Part shown: piece by piece, positions 27,405 to 36,568 of the stretch
How the letters are laid out: each line of letters starts with the position of its first letter
Numbering within the stretch: the stretch's first letter is position 1
Assembly: GCF_004209755.1 (NCBI RefSeq)
Contig: NZ_CP035913.1
Coordinates: 5,456,001 to 5,520,000, forward strand
Reading direction: 5' to 3'
Length of the DNA stretch: 64,000 nt
From: Pseudoduganella lutea
GTDB taxonomy: Bacteria > Pseudomonadota > Gammaproteobacteria > Burkholderiales > Burkholderiaceae_D
The notes under the pieces: model-generated
What the model saw: the letters and a program-made list of their open reading frames with translations, nothing else
What the model was told of the DNA's origin: nothing
Database searches by the model: none
Made by a program: the position numbers and the translations under genes

Positions 27405-28361
27405 ATGATCAACGATTTCGCTGCGGCGGCGCAGGCCACGATGGCCCATCTGCGGCGTCGGCTTGGCTTGCAGTTGTGGATGGTGACACGAACCGAAGGG
27501 GACGACTGGATCGTGCTGCATGTGGACGAGGCGGACGGGGCGCAAGGCAAGGAACATGGCGGCTATGGCGTCAAGCCGGGCCTGTCGCTACCGTGGACGG
27601 ATACCTTCTGTTCGCGCATGGTGCTGGGCCATGGCCCCGGCGTCGCGCCCGCCACCGCTGACGTTCCCGCTTATGCGCACGTGCCCATGGCGGACAAGCT
27701 GCCGACGGGCGCCTATGTGGGCGTGCCCCTGCGCCGCTCGGACGGCTCGCTGTTCGGCACGCTGTGCGGGATCGACCCGCGCGCGCAGCCCGACGCGCTG
27801 CGCGACGAGCTCGATACGCTGAACCTGATGGGCGAACTGCTCAGCAAGATCCTGGGCGCGGAACTCGATGCCGGTGCCGAGTCGCGCCGTGCCGACCGCG
27901 TGGACGCCGATGCCACGCGCGACCCGCTGACGGGCCTCGTCAACCGCCGTGGCTGGGAGTTGCTGGTGGAGCGCGAGGAAGAACGCTGCAGCCGCTACGG
28001 CCACTCGGCCTGCGTGGTATCGCTCGACGTCGACGACCTGCAGTTCACCAACGACACGCAGGGCACGGCGGCCGGCGACAGCCTGCTGATCCGTACCGCG
28101 CGGGCGCTGGAAAGCGTGACGCGCGGCACCGATACCGTGGCCCGCCTCGGCGGCGACGAGTTCGCGATGCTGATGGTCGAATGCGATTATTTCGATGCGC
28201 AGGCGCTGCTGCTGCGGGTGCAGGAGGCGCTGGCCGCGGCCGACGTGCGGGCGGCGCTGGGCATGGCGCTGCGCAAGCCCGGCTACGACCTCGAGGAAAC
28301 GTTCGCGATGGCGGACGCCGAGATGGGGCGGGCCAAGCAGAGCCGTAAGGTTTTGAACTGA
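27405..28361 (+). CDS. GAF-GGDEF diguanylate cyclase
   Basis: This 318-residue protein (ATG 27405 behind GAGG; an in-frame ATG lies at 27384) has a GAF-like domain at about residues 10-150 and a GGDEF domain after RDPLTGLVNRRGWE. The active-site loop LGGDEFAM is intact, so it can be expected to make cyclic di-GMP. No RxxD inhibitory site is obvious just upstream of the loop. It has no transmembrane segment. The signal bound by the GAF domain is unknown. Confidence 0.88.
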   Translation: MINDFAAAAQATMAHLRRRLGLQLWMVTRTEGDDWIVLHVDEADGAQGKEHGGYGVKPGLSLPWTDTFCSRMVLGHGPGVAPATADVPAYAHVPMADKLPTGAYVGVPLRRSDGSLFGTLCGIDPRAQPDALRDELDTLNLMGELLSKILGAELDAGAESRRADRVDADATRDPLTGLVNRRGWELLVEREEERCSRYGHSACVVSLDVDDLQFTNDTQGTAAGDSLLIRTARALESVTRGTDTVARLGGDEFAMLMVECDYFDAQALLLRVQEALAAADVRAALGMALRKPGYDLEETFAMADAEMGRAKQSRKVLN

Positions 28362-28376
28362 GTGTTGAACTGAGCT

Positions 28377-29552
28377 TTACCCGACCTGCCGGGTCGCCGT
28401 CGCCACGGCGATCCGGTTCACGTCCTTCAAGCCGAACAGGGGCCGCAGCAGCGGCATGCGGCGCGCGATCTCGAAGATGCCGAAGCTGGCCGTGACGGTC
28501 AGCACCAGCAGTACGAGCCCTTCCGTGGCCGGCGGCAGCGCACTCCCGCGCAACAGCCGGGAGAAGCACACGATCAGTGTCTGGTGCAGGATGTAGACGG
28601 GAAACACGGCCTGCGTCAGGTATTGCCGCGCTGGGCCGTCGCCGGACAGGTGGCGGCGCGCAAAGCCGCACGCGGCCACGATCGCGCACCACTGACACGT
28701 GGCCCATCCGATGCGGGCCGTCACCGGCCATACCTGCAACGCTTCCGGCTGCCAGTGGTAGGCCACCAGCGCCGCCCAGCTGGCCAGCGCGATGCCGAGC
28801 GCGGGCCAGCGCAGCCGCTCCAGTTCGCGCCAGAAAGCCGCCTGGCCGCCGAGTACGGAGCCGGCCAGGAACAGCGGCAGGTACGTGGCGTGGTTGAACC
28901 AGTCGTCGACCAGCGCATGGGTTTCCTCGAAGTGGGGCTTGAGCGCGATGCGCACCAGCGCCAGCAGGGCTGCCGGCAGGACGAGGGCCCGCCACCCGGC
29001 CAGCAGCGTGGCCAGCCGGGCACCGGCGCGACCGAGCCATGCGGGGCCGAGCGTGCCGGCCAGCGCCGCCAGCACGAGGGCATAGGCCCACACATACGGC
29101 AAGTACCACAGGTGGTTCCACGTCGGCAGCAACAGGCAGTCGCCATCCTTGCAGAAGCCGCCGTAGGCGCGCAGATAAAGTCCCATGAAATCGGCGTAGC
29201 TGCCGGCATACCCCACTTTCTCGACGACCTCGAAATACGGCTGCGGCGGGACGATCACGAGCATGCCGAACAGCAGCGGCACGAGCAGCCGCGCGCTGCG
29301 CTCGCGCACGAATGCCGCGGCCGCCATCTTTCTCAGCAGGAAACCGGCCGCCGCGCCCGAGACGAGGAACAGCAGCGACATCCGCCATGGCGACGACAGC
29401 AGCATCAGCGGCTCGATCGCCGTGCCCGCGTGCGGGCTTTTCACGTGCCAGTCCCACGTCACGTAGTACATGCCCGTGTGGTACAAAAGCAGCAGGATGA
29501 AGGCGAGGATGCGGAGCCAGTCGAGGAAATACAGGCGTTGTTCGTTGTGCAT
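28377..29552 (-). CDS. Acyltransferase family 3 membrane protein
   Basis: The 391-residue protein has about ten hydrophobic segments and the N-terminal LDWLRILAFILLLLYHTG with the conserved histidine of the Acyl_transf_3 family. Such proteins move acyl or succinyl groups onto surface sugars or glucans (OpgC-like) across the inner membrane. It lies 100 bp downstream of the LytTR regulator on the same strand and may share its transcript. The acceptor is unknown. Confidence 0.85.
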   Translation of the reverse strand: MHNEQRLYFLDWLRILAFILLLLYHTGMYYVTWDWHVKSPHAGTAIEPLMLLSSPWRMSLLFLVSGAAAGFLLRKMAAAAFVRERSARLLVPLLFGMLVIVPPQPYFEVVEKVGYAGSYADFMGLYLRAYGGFCKDGDCLLLPTWNHLWYLPYVWAYALVLAALAGTLGPAWLGRAGARLATLLAGWRALVLPAALLALVRIALKPHFEETHALVDDWFNHATYLPLFLAGSVLGGQAAFWRELERLRWPALGIALASWAALVAYHWQPEALQVWPVTARIGWATCQWCAIVAACGFARRHLSGDGPARQYLTQAVFPVYILHQTLIVCFSRLLRGSALPPATEGLVLLVLTVTASFGIFEIARRMPLLRPLFGLKDVNRIAVATATRQVG

Positions 29553-29651
29553 GGCGCGGTCGTCGTGGGGAGGATGACGCCAGTCTGGTCCGGCGGGCAG
29601 CGGTGCGCCAGCACCTTGTGGCGACCCGGAGCGGCGCGTGGCGAGCCGGGA

Positions 29652-30407
29652 TCAGCCGTCGGCCGGCTGCGCGGCGAGGGCGGCCAGCACGGCGGACCGG
29701 TATTGCCGGCTCAGCGGGACGGTGCCGCCGTCGGCCAGCTCGATCCGGCCGTCGCCTTTGTCGTTGGCGACGATGCGCGCCACCCAGGGCAGGTGGATGG
29801 CGGCGCGGCGGTGGCAGCGGACGAAGGCCGGGCCGACGGCGGCCAGCAGGCCGGCCAGCGTTTGCCGCAGCAGCGGTGCGCCGGCGCCGTCATGCAGCAC
29901 GACGTAGTTGTCGGCCGTTTCCAGCCAGCGGATGTCGGCGATGCGCACGATGCGCGTGACGCCCCGCTCGGTGACGAGCAACTGGCGCAGCGGCAGCCCG
30001 GTGGCGGGCGCCGGCGCCACCGCGCGGCCGGCGAGGCGTTTGTCCAGCCGCTCATGCAGCCGCTCATGCAGCCGTCCTAGCGCGCGCGCCAGCCGGGCCG
30101 GGTCGCAAGGCTTGAGCAGGTAGTCGATCGCGTTGGCGTCGAAGGCTTGCAGTGCGTAGTCGTCGTGGGCCGTGACGAACACCACCAGCGGCGCCGGCGA
30201 GGGCAGGGAGGCCGCCACTTCGAGGCCGGACAGGCCCGGCATGCTGATGTCGAGCAGCAGGGCGTCCGGCTGGAATGACGCCACTTTCGCCAGTGCCTCC
30301 ATGCCGTCACGGGCTTCGTCGACGGCGGCGATGCCTGCCTGGCCCGCCAGCAGCCGGCGCAGGCGGTCGCGGGCGGGCCGTTCATCGTCCACGATCAGGA
30401 TGCGCAC
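29652..30407 (-). CDS. LytTR-family response regulator
   Basis: The 251-residue regulator has an N-terminal receiver (ILIVDDERPARDRLRR, phospho-acceptor in ALLLDISMPGLSG) and a C-terminal LytTR DNA-binding domain (VTRIVRIADIRWLETADNYV, FVRCHRRAAIHL). The linker contains a short direct repeat, RLHERLHERLDKRL, from a 12-bp DNA repeat at about 30046-30080. The start is GTG 30407 with GGAGG five bases upstream, and it overlaps the kinase gene by 13 bp. It should respond to the neighbouring LytS-type kinase. Confidence 0.9.
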   Translation of the reverse strand: MRILIVDDERPARDRLRRLLAGQAGIAAVDEARDGMEALAKVASFQPDALLLDISMPGLSGLEVAASLPSPAPLVVFVTAHDDYALQAFDANAIDYLLKPCDPARLARALGRLHERLHERLDKRLAGRAVAPAPATGLPLRQLLVTERGVTRIVRIADIRWLETADNYVVLHDGAGAPLLRQTLAGLLAAVGPAFVRCHRRAAIHLPWVARIVANDKGDGRIELADGGTVPLSRQYRSAVLAALAAQPADG

Positions 30408-31477
30408 GGCGCCTCCACACAGGGCAGTGCCAGCTCGGCGCGCACGCCGGCAGGAAGCCGCGGCGCCAGCGTCAGCCCGGCGTGGTCGCCATGCAGCGCG
30501 GCGAGGCGGGCGCGCAGGTTTGCCAGCGCGCTGCCGGTGCCGCCGGGCGCCGGCGCGGCGTCGAGCATGCCGGCGTCATCCTCGACGGCGAGCAGCAAGC
30601 GCGTGCCGTCGCGCCGCGCCGTGACGGTCACGCCGACGTGGCCGGAGCGCCGTTCGACCGTATGGCGGAACACGTTTTCCAGCAGCGGCTGCAGGCTCAT
30701 GGCCGGTACCAGCAGGCTGCCGATGCCGGGTTCGACGTGCCAGGCGATGGTGACGCGGTCGGCGAAGCGTTCGGCCATCAGGTCCGCGTAGCCGCGCAGC
30801 AGCTGCAATTCGTCTGCCAGCGGCACCTGCTGCGCGCCGGTGCCCAGCGCGGCGCGCAGCAGGTCGGCCAGGCGCACCAGCAGCGCATCGGCGCGCTCGA
30901 CGTCCTCGTGCATCACCGCGGCGATCGTGTTCAGCGCGTTGAACAGGAAGTGCGGCTGCACCTGCCGCGTCAGCTGCTGCAGCTGCGCCGTGCGCAGCTG
31001 CGTGGCCATGCGCTCGGCGCGCAGGCGCTCGCCCTGCATCACCTGCCAGGACAGCACGCCGAACATGATGACGACGAAGATGGCGAAGAAGATCGTCATC
31101 TTGATGTTCTCGTAGACGAACACGCGCGGCCAGGATGCGTGCGGATACACGTCGCCCACCATCGCGTAGACGGCATGACGGATACCGAACGCGATCGGCA
31201 CGAAGGCGAGCCAGTACACCAGCAGCCACGGGGCTTGCCGGGCGAACCAGGCGCGCGGTCGCACTACGAGGGCATCGTGGTGGCGCGTGAAGCGGCGCTG
31301 CAACAGCAGCAGGATCGTGCCGGTGACGGCCGACGAGCCTTCCCACAGCAGGGGCTTCCACAGCGGGCCATCGTCGTTGCGCAGGAAGTCCTGCACGGCC
31401 GTCACGATCATCAGGACCCAGAACAGGATCCAGGCCACGGCGATGACGAGGCGCACGCGCCGCTGCAGCGCGTCCAT
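30395..31477 (-). CDS. LytS/YehU-type sensor histidine kinase
   Basis: The 360-residue kinase has four predicted membrane helices in residues 1-160, then a His_kinase domain with QPHFLFNALNTIAAVMHED and an ATPase domain (LQPLLENVFRHTVE). The start is ATG 31477. That A is also the last base of the upstream antiporter stop, so kinase translation is coupled to the antiporter. The frame is open far upstream, but that region is the antiporter gene read out of frame. It pairs with the LytTR regulator. Confidence 0.9.
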   Translation of the reverse strand: MDALQRRVRLVIAVAWILFWVLMIVTAVQDFLRNDDGPLWKPLLWEGSSAVTGTILLLLQRRFTRHHDALVVRPRAWFARQAPWLLVYWLAFVPIAFGIRHAVYAMVGDVYPHASWPRVFVYENIKMTIFFAIFVVIMFGVLSWQVMQGERLRAERMATQLRTAQLQQLTRQVQPHFLFNALNTIAAVMHEDVERADALLVRLADLLRAALGTGAQQVPLADELQLLRGYADLMAERFADRVTIAWHVEPGIGSLLVPAMSLQPLLENVFRHTVERRSGHVGVTVTARRDGTRLLLAVEDDAGMLDAAPAPGGTGSALANLRARLAALHGDHAGLTLAPRLPAGVRAELALPCVEAPCAS

Positions 31478-33117
31478 CAGTGCTTGTGCCGCGCCTCGAC
31501 GAGATCGATCTCGCGCACCAGCTTGCGGGAGATCTCGTCGGAGATGTGTTCGTGCCGCGCCAGGTTGAAGATGGTGCGGCGTTCGGCCTGCAGCGCGGCG
31601 AGGCGCAGCACGCGCTCGGCCGCGGCGAGCTTGCGGAAGCGGGCCACGTCCTCGTCGTCGATGGCAGCCGTGCTGTCGAGGCGGTGCTGGTACAGCGCGA
31701 TCACTCGTGCCGCCGCTTCCGGATACATGTCGGCGTCCAGGCCACCTTGCAACTGCTCCATCTGTGCCCGTTCGACGGCGGCGATCGCCGCGCTGGCCGC
31801 CTCGCGCCGCGCCAGGTCTTCTTCCAGCTGTTCCGCCGGCTCTTCCGGGAATTCCATGCCGGCGAGCAGCCGCGGCAGCGCCACGCTGGCCAGCACCAGC
31901 GAGATCAGGATGACGGTGGAGGCCAGGAAGATCGTCAGGTCGCGCGCGGGGAACGGCGCGCCCGAGGGCAGCGCCAGCGGCAGCGTCATCACGCCGGCCA
32001 GCGTGATCGCGCCGCGCACGCCGGCCAGCGACGTGGCCAGCAGCAGCCGCAGCGGCGGGCGCGGCGCCGCTTCGCCACGGCGGTCCTTGCGGTACAGCGT
32101 GATGCGCAGCGTCGTCCACACCCAGATGAAGCGCAGTGCCAGCAGGCCGAACGAGATGGAAAAGGCGTACAGCACCAGCCACCACGGGTTCAGGTGGCCA
32201 CTCTGGTCCAGCGAGACGCGGGCGCCATGCAGGATGTCCGGCAACTGTTCGCCCAGCAGCACGAACATCACGCCGTTCAGCGCGAACTGCACGGTATCCC
32301 ACACGGCCGAGCGCTGGATGCGCGTGGCCGCCATGACCTGGCCGGACAGTTCCACGTAGCTCATCGTGACCCCGGCCGAGACGGCGGCCAGGATGCCCGA
32401 GGCATGCGTGTGTTCGGCCGCCAGGTAGGCGCCGAACGGGATCAGCAGGTTGACGAGGATCGGCGAGCCGGATGGTTCGCCAAAGTGCCGGAACAGCCAG
32501 CGCTGCGCCCATGTGACGAGCAGCGTGACGCCGACGCCGGCGGCGATGCCGCCACCCACCAGCCAGACGAATGTCAGCGAGGCCTGGGTCAGCGAGAACG
32601 TGCCCGTCATCGCGGCGGCGACGGCGAAGCGGAAGCAGACAAGGCCGCTGGCATCGTTCAGCAGCGATTCGCCTTCCAGGATATGCATCAGCCGTTTCGG
32701 GATCGGCGCGCGCGAGGCGATCGAGCCAACGGCCACCGGATCGGTCGGCGACACGATGGCCGCCAGCGCGAACGCCACCGGCAGCGGCATCGCCGGGATC
32801 AGCCAGTGGATCAGGAAGCCGGCACCGACGACGGTGAAGACGACGAGGCCGAACGCCAGTTCGAGGATGATGCCCTTGTCGCGGAACAGGCCGCTCTTGG
32901 GAATCCGCCAGCCATCGAGGAACAGCAGCGGCGGCAGGAACAGCAGGAAGAACAGCCCGGGATCGAGTTGCACGCCGTGGCCGGTGTAGCCCGCGATCGC
33001 GGCACCCAGGCCGATCTGCACGAGCGGCAGAGGGAGCGAGACCGGCAGGACGCGAACGAGATAGGCGCTGGCCACCACGGCCAGCAGCATGGCCAGTACG
33101 ATTTCGATCGAATCCAT
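31477..33117 (-). CDS. CPA1-family Na+/H+ antiporter
   Basis: The 546-residue protein has about twelve membrane helices in residues 1-410, including SPTDPVAVGSIASRAPIP with the transport-site aspartate of CPA1 exchangers and ASGLVCFRFAVA. The last ~130 residues are a charged cytoplasmic tail. ATG 33117 (MDSIEIVLAML) is chosen over an upstream in-frame ATG at 33168 that would add 17 atypical residues. It should exchange cytoplasmic Na+ or K+ for protons. Coupling to a two-component system suggests either feedback control or sensing of ion or pH stress. Confidence 0.9.
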   Translation of the reverse strand: MDSIEIVLAMLLAVVASAYLVRVLPVSLPLPLVQIGLGAAIAGYTGHGVQLDPGLFFLLFLPPLLFLDGWRIPKSGLFRDKGIILELAFGLVVFTVVGAGFLIHWLIPAMPLPVAFALAAIVSPTDPVAVGSIASRAPIPKRLMHILEGESLLNDASGLVCFRFAVAAAMTGTFSLTQASLTFVWLVGGGIAAGVGVTLLVTWAQRWLFRHFGEPSGSPILVNLLIPFGAYLAAEHTHASGILAAVSAGVTMSYVELSGQVMAATRIQRSAVWDTVQFALNGVMFVLLGEQLPDILHGARVSLDQSGHLNPWWLVLYAFSISFGLLALRFIWVWTTLRITLYRKDRRGEAAPRPPLRLLLATSLAGVRGAITLAGVMTLPLALPSGAPFPARDLTIFLASTVILISLVLASVALPRLLAGMEFPEEPAEQLEEDLARREAASAAIAAVERAQMEQLQGGLDADMYPEAAARVIALYQHRLDSTAAIDDEDVARFRKLAAAERVLRLAALQAERRTIFNLARHEHISDEISRKLVREIDLVEARHKH

Positions 33118-33227
33118 CGTTGCGAGTTGCCCCCTGTTTTCAAAGCCAATGATAGTGAACCATTGCAATTATAGGAGAGTGGGGCGCGGCGGGTGGGGAA
33201 CGGGGCGGGCATGCCGGAGGGCGCCCG

Positions 33228-33257
33228 AAAAAAAAGCCCGCGGCGGGCGCCGCGGGC
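33228..33257 (-). terminator. Intrinsic terminator of the PEP-CTERM gene
   Basis: Read on the minus strand, a 9-bp GC stem (GCCCGCGGC/GCCGCGGGC) with a 4-base loop is followed by eight T residues. It lies 17 bp after the PEP-CTERM stop codon. Confidence 0.88.
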
Positions 33258-33273
33258 GAACAGGAAAAAATGA

Positions 33274-34212
33274 TCAGGCGCGCGGCAAGCTACGGCGACC
33301 GGCGCGGCGGCGGGTGGCCACCATCGCGCACAGGCCGGTGCCGAGGATCGCCAGCGAGGCCGGCTCCGGTATTTCGTGCTGCAGCGCGCTGACGAGGGTG
33401 TTGTGCTGCACCGTGATCTGGTAGTCGCGATTGGCCAGCAGCAGCGGCGACGTCGCGTTGAAGTGGAGCGAGCCGCCGGGCAGCGTGTACAGCGACGTGC
33501 CATTGGCGCCATGCGTGCGGCTGACGATGGCCATGCTGTTGAGTTGTTCCGGCGCGAAGTGGAACACGGTGGTACCGGTCACGAGGTCGACGATGTTCGC
33601 GCTCCAGGAAATGCGTGCGTTCGCGGTCGTGGTGGGCCGGCCGTCGGGCGACGCGTAGGCCATGGCATAGGCCATGGCGTCGAACGAGATCGTCATCGAA
33701 TCGGTGGCCCCGAGGCGGAACGCCATGGTGTTCGAACTGCCGACCGACGAATTGCTGTTTGCAAATTGCATGTTCTGCGACGTGGCCACGTCGGCCCGCG
33801 TTTGCGAGCGCGCGCCGGCCGCGGCGCCATTCACGGAAATGCCGGAACCCGTGAAGTTCTGGTCCGCGTAGCCGAAGTTGCCGCTCATCGGCAGCAGCGC
33901 ATGGTAGGGCGTGAAGTTGTTTTCGCCGAAGGCCGGGCAGGGCGTGCCCACGCACTGGCGTGCCACGTCGGGCGTGGCGCCGAAGGCCGATCTGCTCACC
34001 TGGACAGTGTTCAGCGAAGCCATCGCATGGGCATCGTTCACCCCGATGAGCTTGGAGAAATCCGTGTTCCGGTACACGGTGCCGTTGGCGTGCGAGATCC
34101 TGAAGTTGTTCATGTCCAGGATCGCCGAGGCGAATGTGCTGGCGCTGGCGGACTGCATGCCCAACGTGGCGGCCGCAGCCCCCACGAGCAATGCTTTACT
34201 GGGTCGTATCAT
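33274..34212 (-). CDS. PEP-CTERM sorting domain protein
   Basis: The 312-residue protein has a signal peptide (MIRPSKALLVGAAAATLGMQSASA). Its C-terminus has the EPEP-type sorting signal: IPEPASLAILGTGLCAMVA followed by a basic RRR cluster. The body is rich in Ser, Asn, Thr and Ala and is probably beta-structured; it has no recognisable enzyme motif. PEP-CTERM proteins are handled by exosortase and reach the cell surface or the extracellular matrix, often with exopolysaccharide. No exosortase gene is in the window. The function is unknown. Confidence 0.85.
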   Translation of the reverse strand: MIRPSKALLVGAAAATLGMQSASASTFASAILDMNNFRISHANGTVYRNTDFSKLIGVNDAHAMASLNTVQVSRSAFGATPDVARQCVGTPCPAFGENNFTPYHALLPMSGNFGYADQNFTGSGISVNGAAAGARSQTRADVATSQNMQFANSNSSVGSSNTMAFRLGATDSMTISFDAMAYAMAYASPDGRPTTTANARISWSANIVDLVTGTTVFHFAPEQLNSMAIVSRTHGANGTSLYTLPGGSLHFNATSPLLLANRDYQITVQHNTLVSALQHEIPEPASLAILGTGLCAMVATRRRAGRRSLPRA

Positions 34213-34450
34213 GGTTGCCCCTAGAGTTGGCTGGTTGGCGTGACCCGGCGCAGGCCGGGCTAGCTGTCTCTAGAGCATTAATAGTGCCAGGGAAATTTGT
34301 ATTGCGATTTCAATCACTTGGCGGTGACGAGACCGCCTTGCGGCGCAAAGTGCAAAGATTGCCGACGCTCCCATGGTCGCCAGTACGAGGAAATCCATGC
34401 AAGCGACTCTGGTAATTATCAAAACGGTCTGGCATAATCATGCCTCTTCT

Positions 34451-34526
34451 GCGGGAGTAGCTCAGTTGGTAGAGCGCAACCTTGCCAAGGTTGAGGTCGA
34501 GAGTTCGAGACTCTTCTCCCGCTCCA
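34451..34526 (+). tRNA. tRNA-Gly (anticodon GCC)
   Basis: The acceptor stem GCGGGAG/CTCCCGC, D arm GCTCAGTTGGTAGAGC, anticodon stem CAACC/GGTTG with loop TTGCCAA, and T arm GAGAGTTCGAGACTCTT are all present. The 3' CCA is encoded (34524-34526). The gene stands alone with its own terminator. Confidence 0.97.
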
Positions 34527-34534
34527 GGATTCAG

Positions 34535-34564
34535 AAAAACGGCAGCCTTCGGGCTGCCGTTTTT
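34535..34564 (+). terminator. Terminator after tRNA-Gly
   Basis: A perfect 13-bp stem, AAAAACGGCAGCC/GGCTGCCGTTTTT, closes a TTCG loop. The A and T tracts make it potentially bidirectional. Confidence 0.9.
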
Positions 34565-34830
34565 CATTGCGGCCTTCACCCCGGTGTTCGCCTTTTTTCA
34601 CCCCGGGTTTCGTTCCAGGTGTTGTCCCAATCTCGGGGCCAATCCGCTTCCTGGCGTCATTTCACTTCCCTGCCGCGCAAGGCTGTTTTGCCGGCGCCAC
34701 AAACTGTTGTTTCTCGGCACTATTCTGCATTAGCTTAATGTACAGGAACGACTGTGCGCGAAGTTTTCTCGCCTATACTCACTTTCATTCGCGCCGCTTG
34801 GCGGCCAGCTATGACGATCGGGGAACATTG
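34565..34830 (+). promoter_or_regulatory. Leader region of cheV with weak promoter candidate
   Basis: This gap holds no gene. TATACT at 34774-34779 is a good -10 hexamer, but no convincing -35 lies at the right distance, and no flagellar sigma-28 pattern was found. Confidence 0.35.
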
Positions 34831-35793
34831 ATGAAAAGCGTACAACAGGAAATCGACGAACGCACCAACCTCACCAACACGAACAAATTCGAACTGCTGC
34901 TGTTCCGCCTGGGTGGCGACGAGAATGGCGACCGTTCCGAGTTGTATGGCATCAATGTGTTTAAGATCCGCGAAATCGTGGCGATGCCGCCGGTGACGGC
35001 GGTGGCCGGCGCGCAGCCGCACATGCTGGGCGTGGTGAACCTGCGCGGCCAGATCATTCCCGTGATGGACTTGCCGGCGATCGTCGGCGTCAAGCCCAAG
35101 ACCGGCCTGAACATCATGCTGGTGACGGAATTCGCCCGCACCACGCAGGCTTTCGCCGTGGAGTCGGTGGAAGAGATCGTGCGCATGGACTGGAGCCAGG
35201 TGCTGACGGCCGAAGGCAGCAACGCGACCGGCATGGTGACGTCGATCGCCCGCCTCGATGGCGACACGTCCGGCACGCGCCTGGCGCAGGTGCTGGACGT
35301 GGAAACGATCTTGCGCCGCATGGTGCCGGCCGAAGGCAAGGAAGTGGACCCGGAATCGATACCGACCATCGCGCTGAAGCAGGGCTCCTTCATCCTGGCC
35401 GCGGACGACTCGGTGGTGGCACGCAACCTGATCGAACAGGGCCTGCAGGCGATGCATGCGCCGTTCGTGATGACGAAATCCGGCAAGGAAGCGTGGGACA
35501 AGCTCAACAGCATCGCCGTCGGCTGCAAGGCCGAAGGCATCGACGTGGCCGACCGCGTGGCACTCGTGCTGACCGACCTGGAAATGCCGGAAATGGATGG
35601 CTTCACGCTGACCCGCAAGATCAAGCAGGACCCGCGCTTCTCGAAGATCCCGGTGGTGATCCATTCCTCGCTGTCCGGCAAGACCAACGAGGATCACGTG
35701 AAGGGCGTGGGCGCCGACGCCTACGTGGCCAAGTTCGTGGCCGAAGACCTGGCCGCCACCATCAAGAGCGTGCTGCACAAGAAGGAAGCGTAG
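34831..35793 (+). CDS. cheV: Chemotaxis coupling/receiver protein CheV
   Basis: The 320-residue protein starts at ATG 34831 after CGGGGAA. Residues ~15-165 are a CheW-like domain (YGINVFKIREIV, MLGVVNLRGQIIPVMDL), and residues ~185-318 are a CheY-like receiver with phospho-acceptor D249 (LTDLEMPEMDG). CheV links chemoreceptors to CheA and can be phosphorylated for adaptation. No other flagellar or core chemotaxis operon is adjacent, although CheB/CheR-type proteins occur at 42-47.5 kb. Confidence 0.93.
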   Translation: MKSVQQEIDERTNLTNTNKFELLLFRLGGDENGDRSELYGINVFKIREIVAMPPVTAVAGAQPHMLGVVNLRGQIIPVMDLPAIVGVKPKTGLNIMLVTEFARTTQAFAVESVEEIVRMDWSQVLTAEGSNATGMVTSIARLDGDTSGTRLAQVLDVETILRRMVPAEGKEVDPESIPTIALKQGSFILAADDSVVARNLIEQGLQAMHAPFVMTKSGKEAWDKLNSIAVGCKAEGIDVADRVALVLTDLEMPEMDGFTLTRKIKQDPRFSKIPVVIHSSLSGKTNEDHVKGVGADAYVAKFVAEDLAATIKSVLHKKEA

Positions 35794-35812
35794 GCTTTCC
35801 ACGCAAACAAAC

Positions 35813-35877
35813 TGGGGACGTACCCTGGTTTAGAGGCAATAGATTGCCGCTAAACAGGGGTACGTCCCCATTTTTTT
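35813..35877. repeat. GGGGACGTACCC long hairpin with T-tail
   Basis: Arms of about 20 bases (35813-35832 and 35851-35870; left TGGGGACGTACCCTGGTTTA) enclose an inner hairpin GGCAATAGATTGCC. Seven T residues follow, so it probably also terminates cheV transcription. The outer core GGGGTACGTCCCC recurs at 35924 and 39999. Confidence 0.75.
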
Positions 35878-35917
35878 CGTCCCCGTTTTCGTGCGATCCG
35901 GGGTGGGTTATTGCCTG

Positions 35918-35945
35918 AAAACAGGGGTACGTCCCCAGTTTTTCT
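35918..35945. repeat. Single GGGGTACGTCCCC repeat copy
   Basis: The core at 35924-35936 is flanked by AAAAC and GTTTTT. It lies just upstream of the DJ-1 gene and repeats the right arm of the preceding hairpin. Confidence 0.7.
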
Positions 35946-35986
35946 TGGTGTTATGATTGCCTTTCGTTCAACGAAGGGAGGCTAGC

Positions 35987-36568
35987 ATGGCAGCAAAAAC
36001 CATTCTGTTCCTGACCGGCGACTTTGCCGAGGACTATGAAACGATGGTGCCGTTCCAGGCACTGCAGGCCGTGGGGCACACGGTGCACGCCGTCTGCCCC
36101 GGCAAGGGCGCCGGCGACAAGATCAAGACGGCCATCCATGATTTCGAGGGCGACCAGACCTACACGGAGAAGCCCGGCCACCAGTTCACGCTGAACGCCG
36201 CATTCGACGATGTCGACGTTGCGAACTACGATGCGCTGGCGATCGCCGGTGGCCGTGCGCCCGAGTACCTGCGCCTGAATCCGCGCGTGATCGAGATCGT
36301 CAAGCAGTTCGCCGACAGCGGCAAGCCGATCGCCGCCGTGTGCCACGGCGCGCAAGTGCTGGCGGCGGCGGACGTGATCCGCGGCCGGAAAATCTCCTGC
36401 TATCCGGCCTGCGCGCCGGAAGTGAAACTGGCCGGCGCCGAATTCGCCGACATCGCCGTCGATGCCGCCGTCACCGACGGCCAGTTCGTCACCGCGCCGG
36501 CATGGCCCGCGCATCCGCAATGGATCGCGCAGTTCTTGCAAAAGCTGGGCACAGAGATAAAGCTGTGA
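35987..36568 (+). CDS. DJ-1/PfpI family protein
   Basis: The 193-residue protein starts at ATG 35987 behind AGGGAGG. It has the class-I glutamine-amidotransferase-like fold with the nucleophile elbow cysteine C119 in [32 protein letters not shown] near the N-terminus carries the acidic residue that contacts the cysteine in this family. Members act as chaperones, glyoxalases or deglycases; which applies is not evident. The gene ends within a 15-bp tandem repeat. Confidence 0.87.
   Translation: MAAKTILFLTGDFAEDYETMVPFQALQAVGHTVHAVCPGKGAGDKIKTAIHDFEGDQTYTEKPGHQFTLNAAFDDVDVANYDALAIAGGRAPEYLRLNPRVIEIVKQFADSGKPIAAVCHGAQVLAAADVIRGRKISCYPACAPEVKLAGAEFADIAVDAAVTDGQFVTAPAWPAHPQWIAQFLQKLGTEIKL

Noticed and set aside
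30395..32512. 705-residue version of the LytS kinase
   Set aside because: The extra N-terminal part is the antiporter gene in another frame; ATG 31477 gives a normal four-helix kinase.
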